DNA of 44,166 nt, from positions 1-44,166 of the forward strand of contig JAFRPH010000046.1 in NCBI GenBank assembly GCA_017429205.1. Direction: 5' to 3'. Under the pieces are notes generated by a model. That model saw only the letters and a list, made by a program, of their open reading frames with translations. It was not told the DNA's origin and searched no databases. Shown piece after piece: positions 7,634-16,009 of the stretch (the stretch's first letter is position 1; the number at the start of each line of letters is the position of its first letter). Made by a program: the position numbers and the translations under genes. Source of the DNA: Bacteroidales bacterium. GTDB taxonomy: Bacteria; Bacteroidota; Bacteroidia; Bacteroidales; UBA932.

Positions 7634-8674
7634 ATGAATTTCAAGACGTTACTAACAACCTGCCTATTCCTTTCCGCTTGCTTTTCCCTGCGTGCGCAGA
7701 ATGACCACGAAGCCGATTCTCTCCGCCACCAGTTCGGGCGGATGAGCGTCAACTCCGCGCGCAGCACCGCCACGCCCTATGCCGACACGTTGGACACCGG
7801 AAACCCCACCGTGAAGGTGGTCCTGTACAACAACGGCACCTACCGCTATGTCAAGGACCCCAAGGCCATCCAGGACGACAAAGTCTTCACGGAGCACTGG
7901 GACACCCGGAGCGTGAACCCCTACCACGACGAGAAGCCCCTCCCCGACCGCTTCTCCCTGTGGATCGTGGACACGCTGGACTCCTACTGCTGCCCGAACA
8001 AGACCCGCGTTTTCTCCAAGTTCGGCTACCGGCACGGCCGCCGGCACCAAGGCGTCGACCTGCCCTACCCCACCGGCACGCCGGTGTATGCGGCCTTTGA
8101 CGGCAAGGTGCGCGTGTCCGACTACGTGGGCGGCTACGGCAACCTGATCATCATCCGGCACGCGAACGGCCTGGAGACCTTCTACGGCCACCTGTCCCGC
8201 CGCGACAAGGAGCCCGGCGACTGGGTGAATGCGGGCGACGTCATCGGCCTGGGCGGCTCCACCGGCCGCTCCAGCGGCCCGCACCTGCACTTCGAGACCC
8301 GCTACCAGGGCTACGCCTTCGACCCCACCTGGCTCATCGACTTCGAGTCCGGCACCCTGCGGCACCGGCTGCTGACCTTCCGCAGCTGGTACTTCAACCC
8401 GAACAGCCGGTATGTCCAGTCCGTCGACGACGAAGACGAGATCTACCGCACCGACGAAGAGGAGCGCCTCCTCGCCGAGGAGAAGGCCAAGAAGGAGGCC
8501 GAGGCCCGCGCCGCCGCCGAGCGCGCCGCGGTCAAGTACTACACGGTCCGCTCCGGCGACACGCTGGGCAAGATTGCCCGGAAGAACGGAACCTCCGTCA
8601 AGGCCCTCTGCCGCCTGAACGGCATCAAGGAGACCACCACCCTCCAGATCGGACGGAGGCTGCGGGTCCGCTAG
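7634..8674 (+). CDS. Secreted M23 (LytM) endopeptidase with C-terminal LysM domain
   Basis: The 346-residue protein has a signal peptide (1-21, ending SLRAQ). A complete M23 domain follows: HQGVD (H138, D142), YGH (H186) and GPHLHFE (H217, H219). A charged alpha-helical linker (265-300) leads to one LysM domain (302-345, starting YYTVRSGDTLGKIA). M23 enzymes cut peptidoglycan cross-link peptides and LysM binds the glycan, so this is an envelope hydrolase. Unlike the protein at 4343-5185, all catalytic residues are present. A TTG start at 7613 inside the mutase gene would spoil the signal peptide; ATG 7634 is preferred. A dyad terminator lies at 8754-8782. Confidence 0.93.
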   Translation: MNFKTLLTTCLFLSACFSLRAQNDHEADSLRHQFGRMSVNSARSTATPYADTLDTGNPTVKVVLYNNGTYRYVKDPKAIQDDKVFTEHWDTRSVNPYHDEKPLPDRFSLWIVDTLDSYCCPNKTRVFSKFGYRHGRRHQGVDLPYPTGTPVYAAFDGKVRVSDYVGGYGNLIIIRHANGLETFYGHLSRRDKEPGDWVNAGDVIGLGGSTGRSSGPHLHFETRYQGYAFDPTWLIDFESGTLRHRLLTFRSWYFNPNSRYVQSVDDEDEIYRTDEEERLLAEEKAKKEAEARAAAERAAVKYYTVRSGDTLGKIARKNGTSVKALCRLNGIKETTTLQIGRRLRVR

Positions 8675-8753
8675 GATCCTCGGAGCCAAGCCGGCTTCTG
8701 CCGGCCGGCCGAAAGGCCGTTCCCCTTCCAGGGGTGCAGGGGTGTAGAAAACA

Positions 8754-8782
8754 GAATACCCGGGCTAGCGGCCCGGGTATTC
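8754..8782. terminator. Bidirectional hairpin terminator between convergent genes
   Basis: GAATACCCGGGC (8754-8765) pairs perfectly with GCCCGGGTATTC (8771-8782), a 12-bp stem with a 5-nt loop. It lies between the convergent M23-LysM gene and the outer-membrane protein gene. The plus-strand side is followed by CAATTT and the minus-strand side by TGTTTTCT, weak U-tracts for both directions. The stretch 8675-8753 upstream holds GC-rich inverted segments but no gene. Confidence 0.75.
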
Positions 8783-8814
8783 AATTTCTAGCAGCAGATT
8801 GCTGCTAGAAATTG
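8782..8814. repeat. Perfect 15-bp palindrome including a stop codon
   Basis: CAATTTCTAGCAGCA (8782-8796) and TGCTGCTAGAAATTG (8800-8814) are perfect inverted repeats with a 3-nt centre. The right arm contains the last codons and the TAG stop of the minus-strand outer-membrane protein gene, and the left arm abuts the terminator at 8754-8782. On the minus-strand mRNA this forms a hairpin across the end of the reading frame. Confidence 0.85.
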
Positions 8815-10187
8815 AACTTGACCATCTGTTCGATCCGGTGGTTCAAGACCCAGTGGCCGGTGTCGTACAGGCCGCCGCGGTTGCGGTCGCCCTCGCCGAA
8901 CCAGGCCCCGGTGCAGTTGTACTCCAGGGAGAAGGTGAGCTTGCCCAGGTTGTAGGCCAGGGTGGGCGTGGCGCGGAAGGCGCGCTGGATCTTGTTGTCC
9001 GCGGACGTGTTCAGCCACAGGGTGTTCAGCCGGTCGTTGGCCCGGTAGGCGAAGACCGACTTGGTGGTGCCCAGCTGCTGCATATAGCCGAGCATGCACA
9101 GGAACTGGAACTTGCGGCCCGCCTGGAACGAGATGAACGAGGCCCAGTCCTGCATCGGCGTGTACTCCAGGGCGTGCTTGCTCCAGTTGTAGGTGCCGGC
9201 ATAGCCCGAAAGCAGGTTCATATGCTCGCCGGACTGCGCCAGGATGCTCTTGGCCTTGAGCTGGAAACTCCCCTTGGTAAACTGCAGGAAGACGAACGGG
9301 GAAATCGCGTACAGGCGCGCCTTCAGCATCGACGTATGGTCGTAATCGAAAGACAGTTCCTTCGTCGCCTCGTCCACAATCGTGATGGCCGGAGCCTGCC
9401 AGCGCGGCATGCTGGAGAAGAAGTTGGCGCCCGCCTTGCCCAGGAAACCGCCGCTCTTGAACGCGACGCCCACATACACCTCCGGAATCATTCCGTATTT
9501 GTTGAACTCGGCGCTCTTGGCGGTGCCGTAGGTGGTCTGGGGCTTGTACTGCTCCGTATAGGAATCCCAGGCCGGATCCGTGGAAAGGGTCGGCCCCACC
9601 GGGAGAAACTGCATCGGATACAGGATGCCGCCGGTCCAGGTGAATTTGCCCACGTTCCAATGGAACATCACCTGCGGGCTGCGGTTGACCGGATTGAACG
9701 GGGCGCCCGTCTCCAGGTTGGTGATGTGGGGGAAGTCCGCCGCCATCGGATGCCAGGTCTGGCCGATGTTGACGAGCAGGTCGCCCAGCACCAGGTTGTC
9801 CCAGAGCAGGCCCACATAGGCCTGGCGGAGACGGAACGCGGCCATGGAACCGCTCATGCAGTAGAAGTCCGCCTCGATGTTGCCCGTAGCCTTGAGGTCG
9901 CCGATGCGATAGTCGCCGATCTCGAGTCCCAGTCGGGAGGTCAGGGCCAGCATCCGGAAGGAGGGGTTGGCGTTCTGGTCCACCCCGTCCACCATCTGGC
10001 GGTCCTTGGGCATATAGAAGTACAGGTCCTGGATGCCGGCGCTCACTTCGTGGGTGTCGAACACCAGGTAGTTGCGGATGAAGCCGTACAGCTTCACCTT
10101 GGCCGGGGTCTCTTCCTGGGCGGAGCATACGACGCCCGGCCCCAGGGCTGAAAGGGCCGTCAGCAGCGTTAGAAGGATCTTTTTCAT
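8805..10187 (-). CDS. Outer-membrane beta-barrel protein (porin-like)
   Basis: This 460-residue protein has a signal peptide (MKKILLTLLTALSALGPGVVC, cleavage near CSAQ) and many short alternating hydrophobic/aromatic strands. It ends in aromatic F (VKFNF), typical of an outer-membrane barrel. An early segment, around GIQDLYFYMPKDRQMVDG, resembles Bacteroidota DcaP-like barrels, but no substrate can be assigned. It is the last gene of the M49-like/DASS/porin operon, 37 nt after the porin gene. It probably provides outer-membrane passage for the carrier's substrate, which is an inference from context. A palindrome covers its stop codon. Confidence 0.75.
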   Translation of the reverse strand: MKKILLTLLTALSALGPGVVCSAQEETPAKVKLYGFIRNYLVFDTHEVSAGIQDLYFYMPKDRQMVDGVDQNANPSFRMLALTSRLGLEIGDYRIGDLKATGNIEADFYCMSGSMAAFRLRQAYVGLLWDNLVLGDLLVNIGQTWHPMAADFPHITNLETGAPFNPVNRSPQVMFHWNVGKFTWTGGILYPMQFLPVGPTLSTDPAWDSYTEQYKPQTTYGTAKSAEFNKYGMIPEVYVGVAFKSGGFLGKAGANFFSSMPRWQAPAITIVDEATKELSFDYDHTSMLKARLYAISPFVFLQFTKGSFQLKAKSILAQSGEHMNLLSGYAGTYNWSKHALEYTPMQDWASFISFQAGRKFQFLCMLGYMQQLGTTKSVFAYRANDRLNTLWLNTSADNKIQRAFRATPTLAYNLGKLTFSLEYNCTGAWFGEGDRNRGGLYDTGHWVLNHRIEQMVKFNF

Positions 10188-10224
10188 CAGATGGTTCCGG
10201 GCGAAGCGTGCTTCTGAAGGGTTG

Positions 10225-11271
10225 TTAGAAACGGATGTAGGACAAGAACCAAAGCTCGTTGTACTGCGGCTTCGGCAGGAGCTTGTTGTTATGATGGCGG
10301 TACTCCAGCTGGAAGTTCAGGTTCTTGTGGAGCCGGAAGTTCAAGCAGGCGGAATACATGTCGTGGCTGGAGTCGGACTTGCCGTTGGCGCGGAACTCGT
10401 CCCACTTGGCATACACCTTGAACCAGTCCACCACGGGGACGCCCACCGTGACGTACAGGGCGTCGGCGGCGCCGCTCTGCTCCTTTTCACCGGCGAGGGC
10501 CGTCGCATACTCGGCGCGGACCGTCCAGTTGTTGACGTCATACTTGAGACCGGCGCTGATGCGCTCGCGCTTGAGGGTCTCGCCCTTGCCGTTCACCCAG
10601 TCGCCCTTCCAGCCGAAAGCGCCGAGATACAGGCCCTTGACGGGCTGGATCTGGACGGTGCCGATGATGTCCTTGGCCTTGTTGGCGTCGGCCAGATTGA
10701 TGCCCTGGCCGTTGTACACGCCCAGCTGGTAATGGAGGAGCCGATACTGGTCATCGGCCATCGGGATCAGGTCGCCCTGGATCTGGATGCCCTGGTCGCG
10801 GCCGCCCATGTTGGCTTCGCCGAGACGGTCGCCCATGCCGGACATCTTCTGGACCAGGAAGGAGTAGTCGCCCACGCCCACGTCCCAAGGGTTCATCGGG
10901 TTCTCGAAGGTAAAGGCGCGCTTGAACTGGCCAATCTTCACGGAGAACTCCTTGTACTTCGCCCACTCGACATAGAAATCCTTCGTGTGCGGGTTGGATC
11001 CATTGACCTGGAGCTGGATGCGGTACTTGAAATCATTGAAGATGCTGCCGTCCACATACAGACGGATCAGGCGGCAGTTGAAGCCGGGGCCGCCGTGGGC
11101 GCCTTCCTGGTCGCTGTACTTGTAGCCGCCGATGATGTAGGCGCCAAACTTGGGCTTGCTCACGAAATCGGACACCTTGTAGCCGTATTCGGGTTTCTGG
11201 TTCTCCTGCGCGAAAGCGGAGAAACCGATCGCGGACACGAGGGCCGCCAGTAAAACGATAGTCTTTTTCAT
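10225..11271 (-). CDS. Phosphate-selective porin O/P-like outer-membrane protein
   Basis: This 348-residue protein has a signal peptide (about 1-21, ending FSAFAQ) and the PorO/P pattern. An N-terminal strand GAYIIGGYKYSDQ is followed by RLIRLYVDGSIFNDFKYRIQ, FYVEWAKYKEFSVKIGQFKR and an aromatic C-terminus (LSYIRF). The family forms anion-selective outer-membrane channels in Bacteroidota; true phosphate selectivity is often only an annotation. It lies 16 nt downstream of the DASS carrier and 37 nt upstream of a second barrel, suggesting both supply anions to that carrier. Confidence 0.85.
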   Translation of the reverse strand: MKKTIVLLAALVSAIGFSAFAQENQKPEYGYKVSDFVSKPKFGAYIIGGYKYSDQEGAHGGPGFNCRLIRLYVDGSIFNDFKYRIQLQVNGSNPHTKDFYVEWAKYKEFSVKIGQFKRAFTFENPMNPWDVGVGDYSFLVQKMSGMGDRLGEANMGGRDQGIQIQGDLIPMADDQYRLLHYQLGVYNGQGINLADANKAKDIIGTVQIQPVKGLYLGAFGWKGDWVNGKGETLKRERISAGLKYDVNNWTVRAEYATALAGEKEQSGAADALYVTVGVPVVDWFKVYAKWDEFRANGKSDSSHDMYSACLNFRLHKNLNFQLEYRHHNNKLLPKPQYNELWFLSYIRF

Positions 11272-11287
11272 ATTAGAGTTGGGTTGA

Positions 11288-12733
11288 TTAAGCGAACGGG
11301 AAAAGCTTGGTCAGCCAGAAATAGCCGAAGATGAAACCGACGACGCCGATGATCAGGCCGACGCGGGTCATATCCTTGGTCTCCACCATGCCGGTCGCGG
11401 AAGCGATGGCGTTCGGAGGGGTGGAAATCGGGAACAGCATCGCGATGGAGGCGCACACGGCGATGAAGGTGACCATCGCGGAAGTGCCGCCCATGGCGAG
11501 GAACTGCGCGTTGTTGGCGGCCTCGGGATCGGCCATGCCGTTGGCGACGACGATCAGGATCGGGATGAGCAGGGCCGCCGTTGCGGAGTTGGAGATGAAG
11601 TTGGAGAGCAGGTAGCACACCAGGCCGGCGACGATGAGCACCACCCAGACCTTCATGCTGCCGAACGGAATCGCCTGGATCAGGACCTTGGCAAGACCGG
11701 TGTCCTGCAGGCAGTATCCCAGGCAGAAGCCGCCCGCGACGAGCCAGAGCACGTTCCAGTTGATCTCCTTGATCTCTTCCTTGCCGAACAGGCCCGTGGC
11801 GGTGAACACGCCCAGCGGGATGAGGGCCACGATGTTGGAGTTGATATGGGTGAGCTGCTCGGTGGCCCACAGGAGGATCGTGCCGATGAAGGTGATCCAG
11901 ACCACATACAGTTTCCAGTCCTTCTTCTTGTTGCTCTCGGGGATCTCGAGCACGAGCTTCTTCGTCTTGAACGGGAAGAAGACCCGCAGGATGACCCAGG
12001 CCAGGAGAATCATGATGATCACATAGGGGATCATGTGCACGCACCACTCACCGAAGGAGATGTCGATGCCAGCCTGCTCCAGGGCGCCTTTCGCGGTGGC
12101 GTTCGGCGGGGTGCCGATCGGGGTGCCGATGCCGCCGAGGTTCGCGGCGACCGGGATGGAGAGCGCGAGGCCCACCTTGCCCTTGTCATCGGCCGGGAGC
12201 TTGGAGAGCACCGGGGTGAGGAGGGCGAGCATCATCGCGGCCGTGGCCGTGTTGGACATAAACATCGAGAAGACGGCGATCATCAGCAGGAAGCCCAGGA
12301 GGACGATCTCCGGCTTGGTGCCGAAGAGTTTCAGCAGGGCGCGGGCCAAGGTGACGTCCAGGCCGTAGCGCTCCGCCATGATGGCGAGGACGAAACCGCC
12401 GAGGAACAGCATCACCACCGGGTCGGCCATCGAGGACATGATGCGGGCGTACGGGACGAGCGTACCGTACTGCGGGTCGCAGAAGAGGCCGATACCCTTG
12501 TTGGAAACGGTCAGCAGGGAGATGACGATCACCAGGAGCGAGGTGCTCCAGTTCGGGATGATCTCGAAGATCCACATCAGCGCGGCGAACACGAAGAGGG
12601 CGATCACCCGCTGCTGGACGACAGTCAGGGCCTCGATGCCGTAGAACGACACCGGGACGGCCCAGAGGAAGATGGTGATGAGCAGCACAAGCGGCAGAAA
12701 CACACCATATTTGAGGTTGAATTTCTTGGCCAT
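11288..12733 (-). CDS. DASS/SLC13 family sodium:anion symporter
   Basis: This 481-residue polytopic inner-membrane carrier has the two signature hairpin motifs of the divalent anion:Na+ symporter family: SNTATAAMM (SNT at 160-162) and SNSATAALL (SNS at 381-383). Paired TPPNA motifs lie at about 208-212 and 438-442. The family imports di- or tricarboxylates, or sulfate, with sodium. The exact substrate is not deducible; C4-dicarboxylate is the most common. It sits 12 nt after the M49-like lipoprotein and 16 nt before the PorO/P-like gene, all on the minus strand, making a compact uptake operon. Confidence 0.92.
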   Translation of the reverse strand: MAKKFNLKYGVFLPLVLLITIFLWAVPVSFYGIEALTVVQQRVIALFVFAALMWIFEIIPNWSTSLLVIVISLLTVSNKGIGLFCDPQYGTLVPYARIMSSMADPVVMLFLGGFVLAIMAERYGLDVTLARALLKLFGTKPEIVLLGFLLMIAVFSMFMSNTATAAMMLALLTPVLSKLPADDKGKVGLALSIPVAANLGGIGTPIGTPPNATAKGALEQAGIDISFGEWCVHMIPYVIIMILLAWVILRVFFPFKTKKLVLEIPESNKKKDWKLYVVWITFIGTILLWATEQLTHINSNIVALIPLGVFTATGLFGKEEIKEINWNVLWLVAGGFCLGYCLQDTGLAKVLIQAIPFGSMKVWVVLIVAGLVCYLLSNFISNSATAALLIPILIVVANGMADPEAANNAQFLAMGGTSAMVTFIAVCASIAMLFPISTPPNAIASATGMVETKDMTRVGLIIGVVGFIFGYFWLTKLFPFA

Positions 12734-12745
12734 TATCTGGATTTT

Positions 12746-14347
12746 TTATTTTTCATAGATGAAACGGATGTCCACCGGGATCTTCTCGAGCTCCAGGGAG
12801 ACGATGTCGGCCTCGATCCCGGGCGTGACGACGCCATATTTCGCGGCATAGGAACGGGCGGCGTCGAGGTCGCCGAGCGCCTGGATCCGGAGGATCTCGG
12901 CGCCGAGGGTCTCGAGGGCCTGCCAGGTCTTGCCGTAGTCGATGCCGTAGCGGCCGGAAGCCTTGCGGGTGATGGCGCCGCTCTCGACCAGGTAGTTGTA
13001 CACGGCGATGTTCGCGATGCCGGTCGGGTCCGCCGCGCCGAAACGGGTGGAGCGGATCGTGTTGGCGACGAAGGTGGCCAGCACGTCCTCCTTCTGGATG
13101 AGGGCGGAGATGCGGTGGGCCTCCACCTCCTTGGCGCAGAGGTAGGCGCCCAGGACATTGGACTTCGCCTTCTCGACGGTCAGGGCCTCGTTGCCGAGGG
13201 CGTCGGCGACGGTGCCCTTGCCGTTCACGGTCTCCTTGACGCCCAGGCCCTTCGCGATCTCGCGGAAAGCGATGATCCAGTAGAAGGCGCTGGCGTCCAG
13301 ATGGGCCTGGTGGTCGCTCTCCAGGAGCGTCATGCCCACTGGGAAGACGGTGCGGTTGAACTTCTCGCGGATGACGTTGTCGAAGAGGATGGTGCGGGTG
13401 CCCAGCTCCTCCTGGACCTTCGCGTCATACGGGAAATTGATGGCGATCACCTTGAAGCCGGCGTTGGTGTAGCCGCTGCAGTAGAGCACGTTGCAGGAGA
13501 AGATGTCGGACTCGCTGCCGGGGACGAAGGCCCGGTGGGCCGGGTCGCCGGGGAGCATTTCCTGGAATTCCGGGAGGCGGGCCGACAGGGCGTTCAGCTC
13601 CTCGGTGCGCTCCAGGTTCTTCAGGAGCACGTAGGCGCCGTAGGAGGCCTTGGTGCCATAAAGGGCGTCGTCCACGGCCTCGTTCGGGCCGAGGACCAGG
13701 TCCATCTTGCTGTCGGTCATCTCCAGCCAGGCCTTGTCGCTCGCATAGTAGTCGTCCGTCCGGAGGCCTTCGATCTTCTTGAGGAGGTATTCCCGGACGC
13801 TGGGCTTGATGGTGATGTCGGCGGCCGCCTTCAGGTAGTCGGCGATCTTGTCGATGGATTCGGCGTAGGCATCGTGGTACCAGACGGTCTTCAGGGAGCC
13901 GTCCTCGGCACGCTGGACGAGGGTGTACGGGCTGTGCTTGGCGGAATCGGCCAGCGCATCGAACTCGGCGGCGGTCATATCGGCCGGATAGAAGCAGGAG
14001 CCGGCAGGCTTGGCGGCATAACCCTCCACGAAAGCCTTTCCGTCGATGCGGTCCCAAGGGCCGTAGTTGATCTCGGCATAAAGCTTGGTGGCGGGATCGG
14101 CGAGGGTGGAGAGGAACGCGTCCTTCTCGCCGAAATTCTGTTTCCAATAGATCTTGTCCACCTCGTCCGCGGCGAAGCGGTACAGGTTCAGCACCTCCTT
14201 GCCATTGTCGGTGATGCCCGAGAGGTCCGGAGCGGGAATCTTCACCACGGCGTAGTTCTCCACCAGGCGGTCCGCCTTCGTCCTGTGGGTTTCACAGGAG
14301 ACGGCCACGAGGGAAAGAAGCGCCACGGCGGCTGCAAGTTTTCTCAT
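12746..14347 (-). CDS. M49 (dipeptidyl peptidase III)-like lipoprotein lacking zinc ligands
   Basis: This 533-residue lipoprotein has lipobox LVAVSC and a C-terminal half resembling M49/DPP III-like zinc hydrolases. Active relatives have an HExxH-type helix followed by GLG and a downstream EE..(A)(D/E) motif that supplies the third ligand. Here the helix reads FREIAKGLGV (R362, E363, K366 in place of His-Glu-His). The second motif reads VEKAKSNVLG (K393 at the ligand position, N397 in place of the acid). The fold seems retained without catalysis. It leads the DASS/porin operon, so a binding or accessory role in uptake is inferred. An earlier ATG at 14374 lies 4 nt from the -7 box; 14347 is chosen because it begins a proper lipoprotein signal. 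Confidence 0.8.
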   Translation of the reverse strand: MRKLAAAVALLSLVAVSCETHRTKADRLVENYAVVKIPAPDLSGITDNGKEVLNLYRFAADEVDKIYWKQNFGEKDAFLSTLADPATKLYAEINYGPWDRIDGKAFVEGYAAKPAGSCFYPADMTAAEFDALADSAKHSPYTLVQRAEDGSLKTVWYHDAYAESIDKIADYLKAAADITIKPSVREYLLKKIEGLRTDDYYASDKAWLEMTDSKMDLVLGPNEAVDDALYGTKASYGAYVLLKNLERTEELNALSARLPEFQEMLPGDPAHRAFVPGSESDIFSCNVLYCSGYTNAGFKVIAINFPYDAKVQEELGTRTILFDNVIREKFNRTVFPVGMTLLESDHQAHLDASAFYWIIAFREIAKGLGVKETVNGKGTVADALGNEALTVEKAKSNVLGAYLCAKEVEAHRISALIQKEDVLATFVANTIRSTRFGAADPTGIANIAVYNYLVESGAITRKASGRYGIDYGKTWQALETLGAEILRIQALGDLDAARSYAAKYGVVTPGIEADIVSLELEKIPVDIRFIYEK

Positions 14348-14378
14348 ATCGTCGGTTCTTGATTCCTTAAACAATTTA

Positions 14379-14386
14379 CAAATGTA
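14379..14386 (-). promoter_or_regulatory. -7 promoter box of the M49-like/DASS/porin operon
   Basis: The minus strand reads TACATTTG, matching TAnnTTTG, 31 nt upstream of the chosen start at 14347. It lies downstream of the gdhA terminator, so the uptake operon has its own promoter. Confidence 0.65.
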
Positions 14387-14420
14387 ACAATTCTCCCCGA
14401 ATATACCTTATCAATAAGGC

Positions 14421-14454
14421 AAAAAGAAACCCGGCGCATCGGATGCACCGGGTT
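14421..14454 (-). terminator. Rho-independent terminator downstream of gdhA
   Basis: AACCCGG (14428-14434) pairs with CCGGGTT (14448-14454), extended by GCAT/ATGC inside. On the minus strand the hairpin is followed by TTTCTTTTT. It lies about 75 nt after the gdhA stop and before the next promoter at 14379. Confidence 0.8.
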
Positions 14455-14533
14455 GTACGCTTCGGAGCGAAGCGACTTGGGGGTGTTTGAGGGGTCCTCC
14501 CCTCAATCCATTGGAGATCTAGCTTGCTAGATC
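14455..14533. repeat. Intergenic repeat-like segment with a stop-codon palindrome
   Basis: The segment contains CTTCGGAGCGAAGCG, then a G-rich/C-rich hairpin (GAGGGGTCCTCCCCTC near 14489-14504). It ends with GATCTAGC/GCTAGATC (14516-14523 and 14526-14533), an inverted repeat whose right arm contains the gdhA stop codon TAG. In design it resembles the duplicated repeat at 135-235 (CTTCGG, then paired G/C runs). The gdhA end palindrome parallels the one at 8782-8814. Confidence 0.6.
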
Positions 14534-15870
14534 GTGCCCTGCTCCAGCATAGCCTGCGCGACCTTCATGAAGCCGGCGATGTTCGCGCCCTTCACGTAGT
14601 CGACGGAGCCGTCCGGCTGGGTGCCGAACTTGACGCACTGCTCGTGGATGGACTTCATGATGAAGTGGAGCTTCGCGTCCACTTCCTCGCCGCTCCAGCT
14701 GATGTGCTCCGCGTTCTGGGTCATTTCGAGACCGGAGGTGGCGACGCCGCCGGCGTTCACAGCCTTGCCCGGGGCGAAGAGGATGCCGTTGTGCTGGAAG
14801 AAGTGGATGGCGCCCGGCTGGCAGCCCATGTTGGAGACTTCGCAGCAGCACCAGCAACCGTTGGCGACCAGTTCCTTCGCGTCGTCTTCGGAGAGTTCGT
14901 TCTGGAAAGCGCAAGGGAGGGCGATGTCCACAGGGATGGACCAGGCCTTCTTGCCGGCGGTGAAGAACGCCTTGTCGGGGAACTCGGTGGCCATGTCCTC
15001 GACCATGTTGCGGTTGGAGGCGCGCATCACGAGCATATAGTCGATCATTTCCTTGGTGATGCCGTCCGGGATGTGGCAGACACCGTCCGGGCCGGAGATC
15101 GCGACGACCTTGGCGCCGAGTTCCTTGGCCTTGGTGGCGGCGCCCCAGGCGACGTTGCCGAAGCCGGAGAGGGCGATGGTCTTGCCCTTGATGTCCTTGC
15201 CCGCCTTCTCGAGGAGGTGCTGGGTGAAATAGAGGGCGCCGAAGCCGGTGGCCTCCGGACGGAGGATGGAGCCGCCCCAGGTGCCGCCCTTGCCGGTGAG
15301 CACGCCGGTGTTGTACTGGCGGGCCAGCTTCTTGTACATGCCGTACATGTAGCCGATCTCACGGCCGCCCACGCCCACGTCGCCGGCGGGAACGTCCTGG
15401 TCCGGGCCGATGCAGTTCCAGAGCTCCAGCATGAAGGCCTGGCAGAAGCGCATGATCTCGTCGTTGGACTTGCCCACGGGGTCGAAGTCGGAGCCGCCCT
15501 TGGCGCCGCCCATCGGGAGGGTGGTGAGGGCGTTCTTGAAGGTCTGCTCGAAGCCGAGGAACTTGAGCATGGACGGGGTCACCGCACGGTGGAAGCGGAG
15601 GCCGCCCTTATAGGGACCGATGGCGCTGTTGAACTGGACGCGGTAGCCGAGGTTCGTCTGGACCTCGCCCTTGTCGTCCACCCAGGTGACCCGGAACGTG
15701 AAGATGCGGTCCGGCTCGACCATCCTTTCGACGATCTTCGCCTGCTCGAACTCGGGGTGCTGGTTGTACACCTCTTCGATGGATTCGAGGACTTCCTGCA
15801 CGGCCTGGAGATACTCTTTCTCAAGCGGGTACTTGGCCTGGAGCTTCGCCATGATGTCTTGTGTTCTCAT
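14527..15870 (-). CDS. gdhA: NADP-type glutamate dehydrogenase
   Basis: This 447-residue hexameric-type enzyme catalyses reductive amination of 2-oxoglutarate to glutamate, the main ammonia assimilation step in many gut Bacteroidales. Motifs include KGGLRFH, LPMGGAKGGSDFDP (substrate-binding and catalytic Lys region), PAGDVGVGGREIGYM and the dinucleotide-binding GFGNVAWGAATKAKELG. The length fits the approximately 450-residue NADP class. Cofactor choice is inferred from class, not tested. It has its own -7 box at 15931-15938 with a 60-nt leader and its own terminator at 14421-14454, so it is monocistronic. Confidence 0.96.
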   Translation of the reverse strand: MRTQDIMAKLQAKYPLEKEYLQAVQEVLESIEEVYNQHPEFEQAKIVERMVEPDRIFTFRVTWVDDKGEVQTNLGYRVQFNSAIGPYKGGLRFHRAVTPSMLKFLGFEQTFKNALTTLPMGGAKGGSDFDPVGKSNDEIMRFCQAFMLELWNCIGPDQDVPAGDVGVGGREIGYMYGMYKKLARQYNTGVLTGKGGTWGGSILRPEATGFGALYFTQHLLEKAGKDIKGKTIALSGFGNVAWGAATKAKELGAKVVAISGPDGVCHIPDGITKEMIDYMLVMRASNRNMVEDMATEFPDKAFFTAGKKAWSIPVDIALPCAFQNELSEDDAKELVANGCWCCCEVSNMGCQPGAIHFFQHNGILFAPGKAVNAGGVATSGLEMTQNAEHISWSGEEVDAKLHFIMKSIHEQCVKFGTQPDGSVDYVKGANIAGFMKVAQAMLEQGTI

Positions 15871-15930
15871 GATAGATGCTTAGTTTAGTGTTTGATTATG
15901 AAGTTATGGTTATGTGTCCAAAATAGCATA

Positions 15931-15938
15931 CAAATGTA
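15931..15938 (-). promoter_or_regulatory. -7 promoter box of gdhA
   Basis: The minus strand reads TACATTTG, matching TAnnTTTG, 60 nt upstream of the gdhA ATG. It is divergent from the promoter at 15983-15990, only about 45 nt away. Confidence 0.65.
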
Positions 15939-15982
15939 AAGAATAAAAAGATATTTCCCAATAGATTTTAAGCGAATGTTTG

Positions 15983-15990
15983 TATCTTTG
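15983..15990 (+). promoter_or_regulatory. -7 promoter box of the gene at 16010
   Basis: TATCTTTG matches TAnnTTTG and lies 19 nt before the ATG at 16010. The box supports that start over an upstream in-frame ATG at 15980, which would precede it. Confidence 0.72.
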
Positions 15991-16009
15991 CAACCTGAAA
16001 CGAACGAAT

